The notes below the pieces were generated by a model. That model saw nothing but the letters and a program-made list of their open reading frames with translations. It did not search any database and was not told the DNA's origin. The translations under genes were made by a program, and so were the position numbers. Of a stretch of DNA of 11,653 bases, positions 1 to 7,849 are shown in pieces (position 1 is the first letter of the stretch; each line of letters begins with the position of its first letter). Location of the stretch: contig JAEZCL010000100.1 in NCBI GenBank assembly GCA_023433585.1, positions 1-11,653 of the forward strand, written 5' to 3'. Origin of the DNA: Pseudomonadota bacterium. Its GTDB lineage: Bacteria; Pseudomonadota; Alphaproteobacteria; Caulobacterales; Caulobacteraceae.

Positions 1-272
1 CCCGGCGCCGCCCGGCCCACGACCGGCTCGGTGCCCTGGAACGGCCCGGCGGCGTCCACCACCACACCCGCGCCCGTCGCCCTCAGCTCCGCCGCCGTCA
101 GCCGGCCCCGGTCCAGCGCGACGGCCAGCGCGCCCGGCAGGGTCTCCGCCATGGCCACCGCGCGGCTCAGGGATCGCCCGGCGATGACGACCTCCAGCCC
201 CTGTTCGGCCAGCGCCCGCGCCAGATGCGCGCCGAACACGCCCGCCCCGCCGATGACCAGCACCCGCGTCAC
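1..272 (-). CDS. Saccharopine dehydrogenase-like NAD(P)-binding protein (3' part missing)
   Basis: Only the N-terminal 90 residues are inside the window; the rest lies beyond the left edge. Seen directly: a GTG start at 272, giving VTRVLVIGGAGVFGAHLARA, a classic Rossmann beta-alpha-beta with a GGAGVFG dinucleotide-binding loop (about residues 8-14). It is followed by an acidic/basic second strand ending in VVIAGRS and, near residue 70, by VVVDAAGPFQG. The pairing of the GG.GVFG loop with the VV.AAGPF strand is typical of the saccharopine dehydrogenase NADP-binding family, which includes many uncharacterised oxidoreductases besides true lysine-pathway enzymes. An NAD-dependent epimerase is a less likely alternative. 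The GTG overlaps the TGA of the upstream DCC gene (stop at 269), so the two are translationally coupled at the end of the M28-M28-RidA-DCC operon. The substrate cannot be inferred. Confidence 0.72.
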   Translation of the reverse strand, partial: MTRVLVIGGAGVFGAHLARALAEQGLEVVIAGRSLSRAVAMAETLPGALAVALDRGRLTAAELRATGAGVVVDAAGPFQGTEPVVGRAAP

Positions 273-697
273 GCCAGGAACCGCTCCCGGTCCTTCGGCT
301 CGGGAACCATGCAGGCGTCGGTGCGCCCGAAGACGGCGTAGCGGTTGCGGGCGATCAGGTCATACAGCGGATCCCGCAACGGGCGGGGCAGTCGCCGCAG
401 AACCGCCAGCGGGCGTGTTCCCTTCAGCACGCCCAGAACCGCCAGCAGGGCGTCGGACTTCATCAACGCCCGGCCGTCCATCACCACGATGTTGGTTTCA
501 GGCTCGTCGGGGTTCACGCCCAGCCGCACGGCCAGGGCGCGTCCGCGCTCGCTCTGGATGGGCAGGAAGCGGAACCGGGCCTCCGGATCACGCGCAATCA
601 CGAACCGCACCCAGCGCGAGCAGAACACGCACACCCCGTCGAACAGGATCAGACCGTCGGGCAGGTCGGGCGCGGGAACAGGCGCCCACCGGCTCAT
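269..697 (-). CDS. DCC-family thiol-disulfide oxidoreductase (DUF393)
   Basis: The product is 142 residues, the usual size for the DCC/DUF393 family (PF04134). Seen: the family signature DGVCVFC at residues 20-26 (D20, C23, C26), a thioredoxin-like C-x-x-C pair on the first strand. Downstream are RFLPIQSE (about 43-50), a helical segment with PLYDLIARNRYAVFG near 110-124, and a late cysteine in ACMVP (about 128-132), all typical of the family. These proteins are thought to be thiol-disulfide exchange proteins, but physiological partners are mostly unknown. There is no signal peptide, so it is probably cytoplasmic. The ATG at 697 overlaps the RidA-family stop (694-696) as ATGA, and its own stop overlaps the GTG of the next gene, showing tight translational coupling on both sides. 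A promoter of its own is unlikely. Confidence 0.9.
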   Translation of the reverse strand: MSRWAPVPAPDLPDGLILFDGVCVFCSRWVRFVIARDPEARFRFLPIQSERGRALAVRLGVNPDEPETNIVVMDGRALMKSDALLAVLGVLKGTRPLAVLRRLPRPLRDPLYDLIARNRYAVFGRTDACMVPEPKDRERFLA

Positions 698-1083
698 GCC
701 GCCGCCACCGCCTCGATCTCCACCAGCCAGGCCTCGTCGAAGATGCCGGTGATGATGACGGTCAGGGCGGGCTGGCGGCCCTCAAGCGCCTCCAGCCGGA
801 CGGCGCGGTTCTGCTCGGCGTATTTCCGATCCGACAGGAAGGTCGTGACCTTGACCAGGTTGTCCAGGGTCATGCCGGCGGCGCGCAGCTGGGCCTCGAG
901 ATTGGCCCAGCACTGGTGGCACTGCTCGGTGAAGTCGGGCGACAGGCCGCCGTCCGGGCGCACCGGGATCTGCCCGGACAGATAAAGCCAGCGCGTCGCG
1001 CCCGACACCTCCACCGCCTGAGGATAGCTTCCCTGAACGGACGGCGATCCGTCTCCGGTCAGGGGCGTCAGGCGCGCGACCAT
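694..1083 (-). CDS. RidA/YjgF/UK114-family protein, lacking the usual catalytic Arg
   Basis: The product is 129 residues, the normal length of a RidA-family trimer subunit. Seen: LYLSGQIPVRPDGG (about 33-46), the helix carrying QCWANLEAQLRAAGMTLDNLVKVTTFLSD (57-85, here in parts), and a C-terminal VEIEAVA (121-127). Archetypal RidA deaminates reactive enamine/imine intermediates made by PLP enzymes and uses an Arg (Arg105 in E. coli) in a PARS-type motif. Here the corresponding stretch reads QPALTV (104-109), putting Leu107 where Arg is expected. Rid subfamilies without this Arg exist and are not proven imine deaminases, so I do not name it ridA. It starts 3 nt after the stop of the M28 gene and overlaps the DCC gene by 4 nt, so it is an operon member. 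Its link to peptide breakdown upstream is unproven. Confidence 0.88.
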   Translation of the reverse strand: MVARLTPLTGDGSPSVQGSYPQAVEVSGATRWLYLSGQIPVRPDGGLSPDFTEQCHQCWANLEAQLRAAGMTLDNLVKVTTFLSDRKYAEQNRAVRLEALEGRQPALTVIITGIFDEAWLVEIEAVAAA

Positions 1084-1086
1084 CGC

Positions 1087-2706
1087 CTATTCCCGCGCCG
1101 CGTCGCTGCGGGCGCGCACGGCGCCGAATTCCGACGTCGGCTTCCAGCCCGGCCAGCGGTCGCTGTCCGCCAGGTCGACGGTCAGGCGATACAGCAGCGT
1201 CAGGTTCTCGACCGCCGAGGTGAAGTCCAGATCCTCGCTCCATTCGTCGCTGACCTGGTGATAGTCGGCGCGGAACTTGGCCTGCCAGGCGGCCTCGCCC
1301 GCCTCGCGTCCGCCGTCCACGAAGTCCACCCCGTGCCAGGGCATCAGGGCCGGAACCCCGGCGCGGGCGAAGGCGAAGTGGTCGGAGCGGAAATAGAAGC
1401 CCTGCTCCGGCTGGCCGTCGTCCGAGACATAGCGGCCCTCGGCCTCCGCCAGCGCCTGAAGGTCGTCCTCCAGCGTATTCTGTCCATAGCCGAAAATGGC
1501 GACATCCCGTGTCGGGCCGGACAGCGGCAGCATGTCGATGTTGATGTTGGCCACGGTCGTCTCCAGCGGATACACGGGATTGGCCGCATACCAGAAGGCG
1601 CCCAGCAAGCCCTGCTCCTCGGCCGTCACATGCAGGAAGACGATGGAGCGCTCGAACGGCCCGGCCGTCTTCAGCTCACGCGCCATCTCCACCAGCCCCA
1701 CGGTGCCCGAGGCGTTGTCCCAGGCGCCGTTGTAGATGTGATCCTCGCCTTCGGGGGCGTCAGCGCGCGTCCCCACGTGGTCCCAGTGGGCCGAAAAGAC
1801 AACGGTCTCGTCCGCCCGCGCCGTGCCCGGAATGCGGGCCAGCAGGTTCCATGAGCGCTGCGTCTCGACCGTCTCGGCGGCGTCGACGCTCAGGGTGACG
1901 CCCTCCAGCGCCACGGCGCGGAACGCCCCGCCGCCCAGGTCGGCGGTCAGGGTCTCGCGCGTCGTGCCCGCCGCCTCGGCCCACTGGGCGAAGGCCGGGC
2001 CGCGCACCGCGCCGGTGAACTCCAGGTCGTCGTTGCCGGGCGACAGAGTGCGGCGCCGGTCGTTGAATTGCGCTCGGCGAGCCCATGCGGGCTCGGCCGC
2101 CTCCGCATCCACCAGCGTCAGCACGCCGACGGCGCCGCGTCGGAACGCTTCCGCCGCCTTGGCCGACTCGCCGGCATGGGCGGTGCGGTATTCGCCGTTG
2201 AACAGCTCCCCGTCCGGCTCGCCCGCGACCACCACGACCACCGCGCCGCGCACGTCCAGGTCGCCGTAGTCGTCCCAGTCCCGCTCCGGCGCATGGATGC
2301 CGTAGCCGGCGAACACCACCGGCGCATTCTCGATGGAGGCCACGCCGTCGTTGGAGATTGACCGCAGCAGGATGGAATCTGCATCCAGAGCCCAGGCCTC
2401 GCCGCCCGCGCGCCAGGCCGCCGTCGCCGGTCGCTCGGGCGTGTAGCGGGCCAGGTCCACCGGCTGCAGCCATTCGCCGTCCGGCCCGCCCGGCTCCAGG
2501 CCCAGCGCTTCATATCGGGCGATCAGCCAGCCCAGGGTCATGCCCTCGCCCACCTCGCCCGGATAGCGCCCGGCGAAGGCGTCGGCGCTGATGGTGCGCA
2601 CGCCCTGCGACAGGCGTTCGGCGGAGAAGTCCTGGGACGCGGCGGGCCAGGCGGCGAGCAGCAGGGCGGCGGCGGCCACGCGGCCGGTGAGCTTGAAACG
2701 GGTCAC
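1087..2706 (-). CDS. Secreted M28-family zinc aminopeptidase with PA-type insert
   Basis: The product is 539 residues. It starts at GTG 2706, because an AGGA stretch lies about 10 nt upstream and a proper signal peptide follows: basic n-region MTRFKLTGR, hydrophobic AAAALLLAAW, and a likely cut after WPAAS (about residue 24). A protease-associated (PA) like insert spans roughly 125-205, with VVFAGYGIHAPERDWDDY. The M28 catalytic domain follows: H307 in SAHWDH, D330 in AWDNASG, the general base E363 and zinc ligand E364 in TAEEQG, D391 in NINIDM, and H483 in DYHQVSDEW; all expected di-zinc ligands are present. It should release N-terminal amino acids or dipeptides from peptides in the periplasm or outside the cell. 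It is a diverged tandem paralogue of the gene immediately upstream (21-nt gap), sharing the C-terminal W-P-x-W-K-x-x-SEFG block. Specificity is not readable. Confidence 0.92.
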   Translation of the reverse strand: MTRFKLTGRVAAAALLLAAWPAASQDFSAERLSQGVRTISADAFAGRYPGEVGEGMTLGWLIARYEALGLEPGGPDGEWLQPVDLARYTPERPATAAWRAGGEAWALDADSILLRSISNDGVASIENAPVVFAGYGIHAPERDWDDYGDLDVRGAVVVVVAGEPDGELFNGEYRTAHAGESAKAAEAFRRGAVGVLTLVDAEAAEPAWARRAQFNDRRRTLSPGNDDLEFTGAVRGPAFAQWAEAAGTTRETLTADLGGGAFRAVALEGVTLSVDAAETVETQRSWNLLARIPGTARADETVVFSAHWDHVGTRADAPEGEDHIYNGAWDNASGTVGLVEMARELKTAGPFERSIVFLHVTAEEQGLLGAFWYAANPVYPLETTVANINIDMLPLSGPTRDVAIFGYGQNTLEDDLQALAEAEGRYVSDDGQPEQGFYFRSDHFAFARAGVPALMPWHGVDFVDGGREAGEAAWQAKFRADYHQVSDEWSEDLDFTSAVENLTLLYRLTVDLADSDRWPGWKPTSEFGAVRARSDAARE

Positions 2707-2727
2707 TTCGTTCTGTCCTGGGCGGGG

Positions 2728-4416
<1,689 letters not shown>

Positions 4417-4490
4417 GGGAACCTCGGATGCGATTTCTGAACTGCGCGCACCCTATCCAGCGTCGCCGGGTGAGTCGATGCGTCCTCAAC

Positions 4491-4526
4491 TCTCCTCCCT
4501 GTCCGCGCAGGCGGACGGGGAGGAGA
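4491..4526. repeat. Palindromic element A after thiG (possible terminator)
   Basis: This is a near-perfect hairpin. The left arm 4491-4506 (TCTCCTCCCTGTCCGC), loop GCAG at 4507-4510, and right arm 4511-4526 form 16 pairs, 15 Watson-Crick plus one T:G at 4500/4517 on the plus strand (A:C on the minus strand). It begins 7 nt after the thiG stop and could end or protect the thiG mRNA, but no T-run follows on the minus strand, so it is not a textbook intrinsic terminator. Its core, 4495-4522, matches 9210-9237 at 22 of 28 positions in the same orientation, so I read it as one copy of a dispersed REP-like palindrome. Confidence 0.8.
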
Positions 4527-4533
4527 TATGGTG

Positions 4534-5313
4534 TCAGATCAGCCCCGCCAGGGGCGAGGACGGGTCGGCGTACAGCCGCTTCTTCATCCGCCCGGCCAGA
4601 TAGGCCTCCCGCCCGGCGATCACCGCGTGCTTCATGGCCCGCGCCATGCGGATCGGCTCGCGCGCCTCGGCGATGGCGGTGTTCATCAGCACGCCGTCGC
4701 AGCCCAGCTCCATCGCAACGGCGGCATCCGAGGCCGTGCCCACACCCGCGTCCACCAGCACCGGCACGGACGACTGCTCGACGATCAGTCGGATGTTGAC
4801 GGGGTTCTGCACCCCCAGGCCCGAGCCGATGGGCGCCCCCAGCGGCATGATCGCCACGGCCCCCGCGTCTTCCAGCTTGCGGGCGTAAACCGGGTCGTCG
4901 GTGCAATAGACCATGACCTCGAACCCCTCGGCGGTCAGCAGCTTCAGCGACCGCAGGGTCTCCTCCATATCCGGGAACAGGGTCTTGGGGTCACTCAGCA
5001 CCTCCAGCTTCACCAGGGTCCAGCCCCCCGCCTCGCGCGCCAGGCGCAGGGTCCGCACCGCCTCTTCGCCCGTGAAGCACCCGGCGGTGTTGGGCAGATA
5101 GGTGTAGCGCTTCGGGTCCAGGAAATCCGTCAGCACCGGCTGGCCCGGATCGGTCAGGTTCACCCGCCGCACCGCCACCGTCACGATCTCGGCCCCGGCC
5201 GCCTCGGCGGCGGCGGCGTTGGTGGCGTAATCCTTGTATTTCCCGGTGCCCACGATCAGGCGCGAGGAGAACGTCCGTCCGGCGACGGTCCAGGGGTCAT
5301 CAGGGGAGGTCAT
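4534..5313 (-). CDS. thiG: Thiazole synthase
   Basis: The product is 259 residues, the standard ThiG length. It condenses 1-deoxy-D-xylulose 5-phosphate, dehydroglycine and ThiS-thiocarboxylate into the thiazole phosphate of thiamine in the cytoplasm. Seen: SRLIVGTGKYKDY (17-29), PNTAGC (74-79), VKLEVLSDPKTLFPD (101-115) with the Schiff-base Lys at 102, PLGAPIGSGLG (157-167) for phosphate binding, and DAGVGTASDAA (188-198). The open frame continues far upstream, but homology starts at MTSPDDPW, so ATG 5313 is chosen. A purine-rich AAGAAGGG lies rather far away, 13 nt before it. It is 47 nt downstream of the TDT transporter gene and on the same strand as thiS, which lies beyond that transporter. 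It is clearly intact. Confidence 0.96.
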   Translation of the reverse strand: MTSPDDPWTVAGRTFSSRLIVGTGKYKDYATNAAAAEAAGAEIVTVAVRRVNLTDPGQPVLTDFLDPKRYTYLPNTAGCFTGEEAVRTLRLAREAGGWTLVKLEVLSDPKTLFPDMEETLRSLKLLTAEGFEVMVYCTDDPVYARKLEDAGAVAIMPLGAPIGSGLGVQNPVNIRLIVEQSSVPVLVDAGVGTASDAAVAMELGCDGVLMNTAIAEAREPIRMARAMKHAVIAGREAYLAGRMKKRLYADPSSPLAGLI

Positions 5314-5327
5314 GGTCGTCAGATAGC

Positions 5328-5350
5328 CCTTCTTCCCCGGCGGGAAAAGA
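5328..5350 (-). promoter_or_regulatory. Intercistronic hairpin overlapping the thiG ribosome-binding site
   Basis: In the 47-nt gap between the transporter stop and thiG, the minus strand can pair TTCCC with GGGAA around a four-base loop (5333-5346). The stem can be extended by TCTT/AAGA with a two-base bulge. The only plausible thiG Shine-Dalgarno, AAGAAGGG, begins in the downstream arm and sits 13 nt from ATG. The stem is short and its function is inference; it may merely be composition. Confidence 0.3.
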
Positions 5351-5360
5351 CGGATCGGCG

Positions 5361-6437
5361 TCACGATATGGCGGCCATACGGTCCCACAGACGGCGGCCC
5401 AGCGCGTGCAGCATGCCGACGAAGACCAGGGCCCAGGCCGCCAGCGCCACATGGAAGAACACGCGGGTCAGGCCGGCCAGGAAGCCGAACTCCATGGCGC
5501 GGTCCAGCTGCCAGGTGCAGACCGCGTACATGCCCAGAGGGAACACCGCCCCCCAGTAGAGCGGGTCGTAGCGCAGCGGGAAGCGCTGGAATCCATGGCG
5601 CCACACGCCCAGCAGCAGCAGCATGGGAATCCACCATGTGCCGGTCGCCCAGTAGAAGATCGTAAAGCCCTTCAGGAACGGCAGCAGCGAGGCGAGATAG
5701 GGCGCCTGGGGCGCATTGAGGATCAGCAGCGATCCGGCCAGGGTCGAGATGGCCATCGCCCCCATGTTGATCCAGTAGGGCGGCGACAGATCGTCCGGCG
5801 AGAAACGGAAGAAGACGTAGCGGTAGAAGATCAGCGCCATCATCCAGATGTAGAGCATGCCGCCCCACAGCCAGGTGGACAGGGCGATGAAGTTGAACTC
5901 CAGCCTCAGGGGCTGGCTGCTCTGCGCGGCCAGCAGCGCCGTGGACACCGACAGGGCCTGGGTGGCCACCACCGCCAGCAGCCAGCCGCCGTTGATGCCC
6001 TTGTCCAGCGTCGGCTTGTCGCGCTTCACGGTGAAGGCGGTGAAGATGGTGTAGGTCAGGCCCAGCCACAGGATGACGGCGAACAGCCACAGCGCCTTGC
6101 CGATGACGAAATCACCGCGCAGCACCATGAACTGGCTGGCCAGGATCCCGGTGGCCGCGACTGCGGTGAAATAGGCCGGGCCGGTCAGGTGATCGACCAT
6201 GTCGCCGAAGAACCGCCGCGGATGGCGCCAGGCCCTGAGACCGTACAGCCCGCACAGCAGCACATATTGTCCGATGTTGAGATGGAACAGCGCCAGCGCC
6301 AAGGCCGGACGCTCCATCATGAAGGCCCCCAGCGAGACGATGCCGGTGGCCATCACCAGGCCGAAATAGGCCGGCGACATGTCGGCGAGGCCGGAGCCCG
6401 GCCGGGTCGGCGTCGGATCGTCGGTTGCGACGGTCAT
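5361..6437 (-). CDS. TDT/SLAC1-family transporter (tellurite-resistance/dicarboxylate type)
   Basis: The product is 358 residues with about ten hydrophobic segments, beginning after a polar N-terminus of some 20 residues. Seen: SPAYFGLVMATGIVSLGAF (about 20-38), the first helix of the TDT family (PF03595), with the characteristic GI(V)S turn; YFTAVAATGILASQF (about 89-103), a repeat-related helix; and later helices including FTIFYWATGTWWIPMLLLL and AVFPLGMYAVCTW. The family includes tellurite-resistance TehA, malate permease Mae1, yeast sulfite exporter Ssu1 and plant anion channel SLAC1, so the substrate is probably an anion but is not readable from sequence. It lies between thiS (130 nt upstream) and thiG (47 nt downstream) on the same strand. 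Codon and base usage look like the neighbours. ATG 6437 is the first start that precedes the first helix with a normal polar leader. Confidence 0.87.
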   Translation of the reverse strand: MTVATDDPTPTRPGSGLADMSPAYFGLVMATGIVSLGAFMMERPALALALFHLNIGQYVLLCGLYGLRAWRHPRRFFGDMVDHLTGPAYFTAVAATGILASQFMVLRGDFVIGKALWLFAVILWLGLTYTIFTAFTVKRDKPTLDKGINGGWLLAVVATQALSVSTALLAAQSSQPLRLEFNFIALSTWLWGGMLYIWMMALIFYRYVFFRFSPDDLSPPYWINMGAMAISTLAGSLLILNAPQAPYLASLLPFLKGFTIFYWATGTWWIPMLLLLGVWRHGFQRFPLRYDPLYWGAVFPLGMYAVCTWQLDRAMEFGFLAGLTRVFFHVALAAWALVFVGMLHALGRRLWDRMAAIS

Positions 6438-6502
6438 GGGCGGCCTGCCTGTTCCGGTCGGAGTCCCCGGAGACGCCCCCCGCGCCCCTCGACCGAAGCA
6501 TC

Positions 6503-6508
6503 ATTTTA
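6503..6508 (-). promoter_or_regulatory. Possible -10 box for the TDT transporter
   Basis: The 130-nt gap between thiS and the transporter holds a small AT-rich island in GC-rich DNA. On the minus strand it reads TGTAAAATGATG, giving TAAAAT as a -10-like hexamer. The hexamer about 17-18 nt upstream is a poor -35 match (TGGCGG). A 5-bp hairpin (CCGCC/GGCGG, 6526-6541) lies between thiS and this island but has no T-run. The transporter may therefore have its own promoter; confidence is low. Confidence 0.25.
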
Positions 6509-6567
6509 CACTTGGCCGCGATCCCCCGCCACAGGAGGCGGCGAAGATGTCGCACCCCGGCGCGGCG

Positions 6568-6765
6568 TCACCCCCCGCCGACCAGCTGCACGATCTCGAT
6601 GCGATCCCCGTCCGCCAGCGTCGTTTCGCCGTGCAGCGAGCGCGGCACGATCTCCAGGTTGCGCTCCACGGCCACCTTTGCGGGATTCAGGTCCAGTTCC
6701 CGGACCAGGGTCAGGATGGTGCCCGCCTCCACCTCACGGGGTTCGCCGTTGACTTCGATACGCAT
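6568..6765 (-). CDS. thiS: Sulfur carrier protein ThiS
   Basis: The product is 65 residues, a typical ubiquitin-fold ThiS. Its C-terminal Gly is adenylated and then converted to a thiocarboxylate that donates sulfur to ThiG. Seen: MRIEVNGEPREVEAGTILTL at the start, NPAKVAVERNLEIVPRS (27-43), LADGDRIEIVQLVGGG at the end; the free GlyGly(Gly) tail is exactly at the stop, as needed. No upstream in-frame start is available because a TGA precedes the ATG within a few codons. AAGGAG occurs 16 nt before ATG, an unusually long spacing. thiS is divergent from aroQ (90-bp shared region) and leads the thiS-transporter-thiG row. No thiF or thiO is in the window. Confidence 0.94.
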   Translation of the reverse strand: MRIEVNGEPREVEAGTILTLVRELDLNPAKVAVERNLEIVPRSLHGETTLADGDRIEIVQLVGGG

Positions 6766-6784
6766 GGCGCTAGCTCAATCTCTC

Positions 6785-6795
6785 CTTGCGGCAAG
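6785..6795. promoter_or_regulatory. Short palindrome in the thiS/aroQ divergent region
   Basis: CTTGCGGCAAG is a perfect 5+1+5 palindrome in the 90-bp region shared by thiS and aroQ. On the minus strand it overlaps the first bases of AAGGAG, the putative thiS ribosome-binding site. It could be an operator or a small leader stem. No convincing -35/-10 pair was found in this region for either gene, and no TPP riboswitch is present. Confidence 0.25.
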
Positions 6796-6855
6796 CCTTT
6801 GATCCGGCCGCCCTCTACGTTAAAAGGCCGCCCGGAATCGCGAGCGGCGGAGCCC

Positions 6856-7317
6856 ATGGCCCGATCTGACGTCATCTATGTGCTGAACGGGCCGAACCTC
6901 AACCTACTTGGGGAGCGCGAGCCGGAAATCTATGGCCGCGAGACCCTGGCCGACATCGAGGCCCTGTGCCGCGCGGCCGCCCCCCAGGCCGAGATCGTCT
7001 TCCGCCAGTCCAACCACGAGGGGGAACTGGTGGAGTGGATTCACCAGGCGCGGACCCAGGCGGCGGCCCTGGTCATCAATCCGGCGGCGTTCAGCCACAC
7101 CTCGATCGCCCTTCTGGACGCGCTCAAGACCTTGGACATTCCGGTCATTGAGTGTCATCTGAGCAATCCGGCGGCGCGGGAGGAATTCCGGCGCCATTCC
7201 TATGTCTCGCTGGCGGCGACCGGCGTCATCTCGGGCCTCGGCCCCCACGGCTACGAGCTGGCGGTCAAGGCCGCCCTGCGGCTGGCGCAGGAACGCGCCG
7301 AGACCCAGGCTCGTTGA
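6856..7317 (+). CDS. aroQ: Type II 3-dehydroquinate dehydratase
   Basis: The product is 153 residues, the right size for the dodecameric type II enzyme. It dehydrates 3-dehydroquinate to 3-dehydroshikimate, the third step of the shikimate pathway, in the cytoplasm. Seen: YVLNGPNLNLLGEREPEIYG (8-27) with R21 and the catalytic Tyr26; FRQSNHEGELVEWIH (49-63); NPAAFSHTS (75-83) with N75 and H81; ECHLSNPAAREEFR (99-112) with H101; HSYVS (114-118); and GLGPHGYELA near 128-136. The start at ATG 6856 has CGGAG 4 nt upstream and matches the family's N-terminus. accB follows after 30 nt; aroQ-accB-accC is a common proteobacterial gene order, and the three are probably cotranscribed. A longer reading frame from upstream is not supported by homology. 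Confidence 0.96.
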   Translation: MARSDVIYVLNGPNLNLLGEREPEIYGRETLADIEALCRAAAPQAEIVFRQSNHEGELVEWIHQARTQAAALVINPAAFSHTSIALLDALKTLDIPVIECHLSNPAAREEFRRHSYVSLAATGVISGLGPHGYELAVKAALRLAQERAETQAR

Positions 7318-7347
7318 ACACAGAGCATACAAGGCGTTCAGAACCTC

Positions 7348-7845
7348 ATGGCTGACAAGAAATTGGCGAACGAAAACGGCATCGACACCGCGCTGGTGCG
7401 CCAGCTGGCCGACATTCTCACGGAAACCGAACTGACCGAGATCGAGGTCGAACACGGCGAGCTGAAAATCCGTGTGGCCCGCGAACTGACCGTGGCCGCC
7501 GCCCCGGTTCAGTACGCCGCCGCCCCGGCCGCACCCGTGACGACCGCCCCAGTCCCCGCGTCCGGCGCCGCCATGCCATCCGACCCTGCCTCCATCGTCG
7601 CCAGGTCCGGCGAGGAAGTGAAATCGCCCATGGTCGGCACCGCCTATCTGAAGCCCTCGCCCGAGGCCGCGCCCTTCGTGCAGGCCGGGGACAAGGTCAA
7701 GAAGGGCCAGACCCTGCTGATCGTCGAGGCCATGAAGACCATGAACCCCATCGCCGCGCCGCGCGACGGCGTGGTGGCGGACATCCTGGTGGGCGACGCC
7801 CAGCCGGTGGAGTTCGGCGAAGCCCTCGTCCTGCTCGAGGACTGA
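7348..7845 (+). CDS. accB: Acetyl-CoA carboxylase biotin carboxyl carrier protein
   Basis: The product is 165 residues. It carries the biotin that is carboxylated by AccC and then delivers CO2 to the AccAD carboxyltransferase to make malonyl-CoA. Domains: an N-terminal helical part (about 10-48) with LVRQLADILTETELTEIEVE, an Ala/Pro-rich flexible linker (about 50-80), and the biotinyl domain (about 90-165) with VKSPMVGTAYLKPSPEAAPF, including the thumb segment of true BCCPs, and EAMKTMN with the biotinylated Lys at 130. The thumb and the separate AccC gene argue against a lipoyl protein or a propionyl-CoA carboxylase subunit. accC starts 4 nt after its stop. Only a weak ribosome-binding site precedes ATG 7348. 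Confidence 0.96.
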   Translation: MADKKLANENGIDTALVRQLADILTETELTEIEVEHGELKIRVARELTVAAAPVQYAAAPAAPVTTAPVPASGAAMPSDPASIVARSGEEVKSPMVGTAYLKPSPEAAPFVQAGDKVKKGQTLLIVEAMKTMNPIAAPRDGVVADILVGDAQPVEFGEALVLLED

Positions 7846-7849
7846 GGTC

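Noticed and set aside
31..1854. A 607-codon open frame on the plus strand opposite the saccharopine-like, DCC, RidA and M28 genes
   Set aside because: It is an antisense shadow: composition is Arg/Pro/Ala-rich and it overlaps five well-supported minus-strand genes. Stop codons are rare in the complementary frames of GC-rich DNA.
4528..5559. A plus-strand frame whose ATG follows a good Shine-Dalgarno in the right arm of palindrome A
   Set aside because: It is antisense to thiG and its protein looks like a shadow. The SD is a by-product of the palindrome, although I kept the coincidence as part of a finding.
5314..6090. N-terminal extension of thiG in the same open frame
   Set aside because: It reads the transporter gene out of frame; ThiG homology begins at ATG 5313.
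6526..6541. Intrinsic terminator after thiS
   Set aside because: The CCGCC/GGCGG stem is only 5 bp and no T-run follows on the minus strand.
6766..6855. TPP riboswitch upstream of thiS
   Set aside because: The leader is too short and lacks the conserved CUGAGA and purine-rich thi-box segments.
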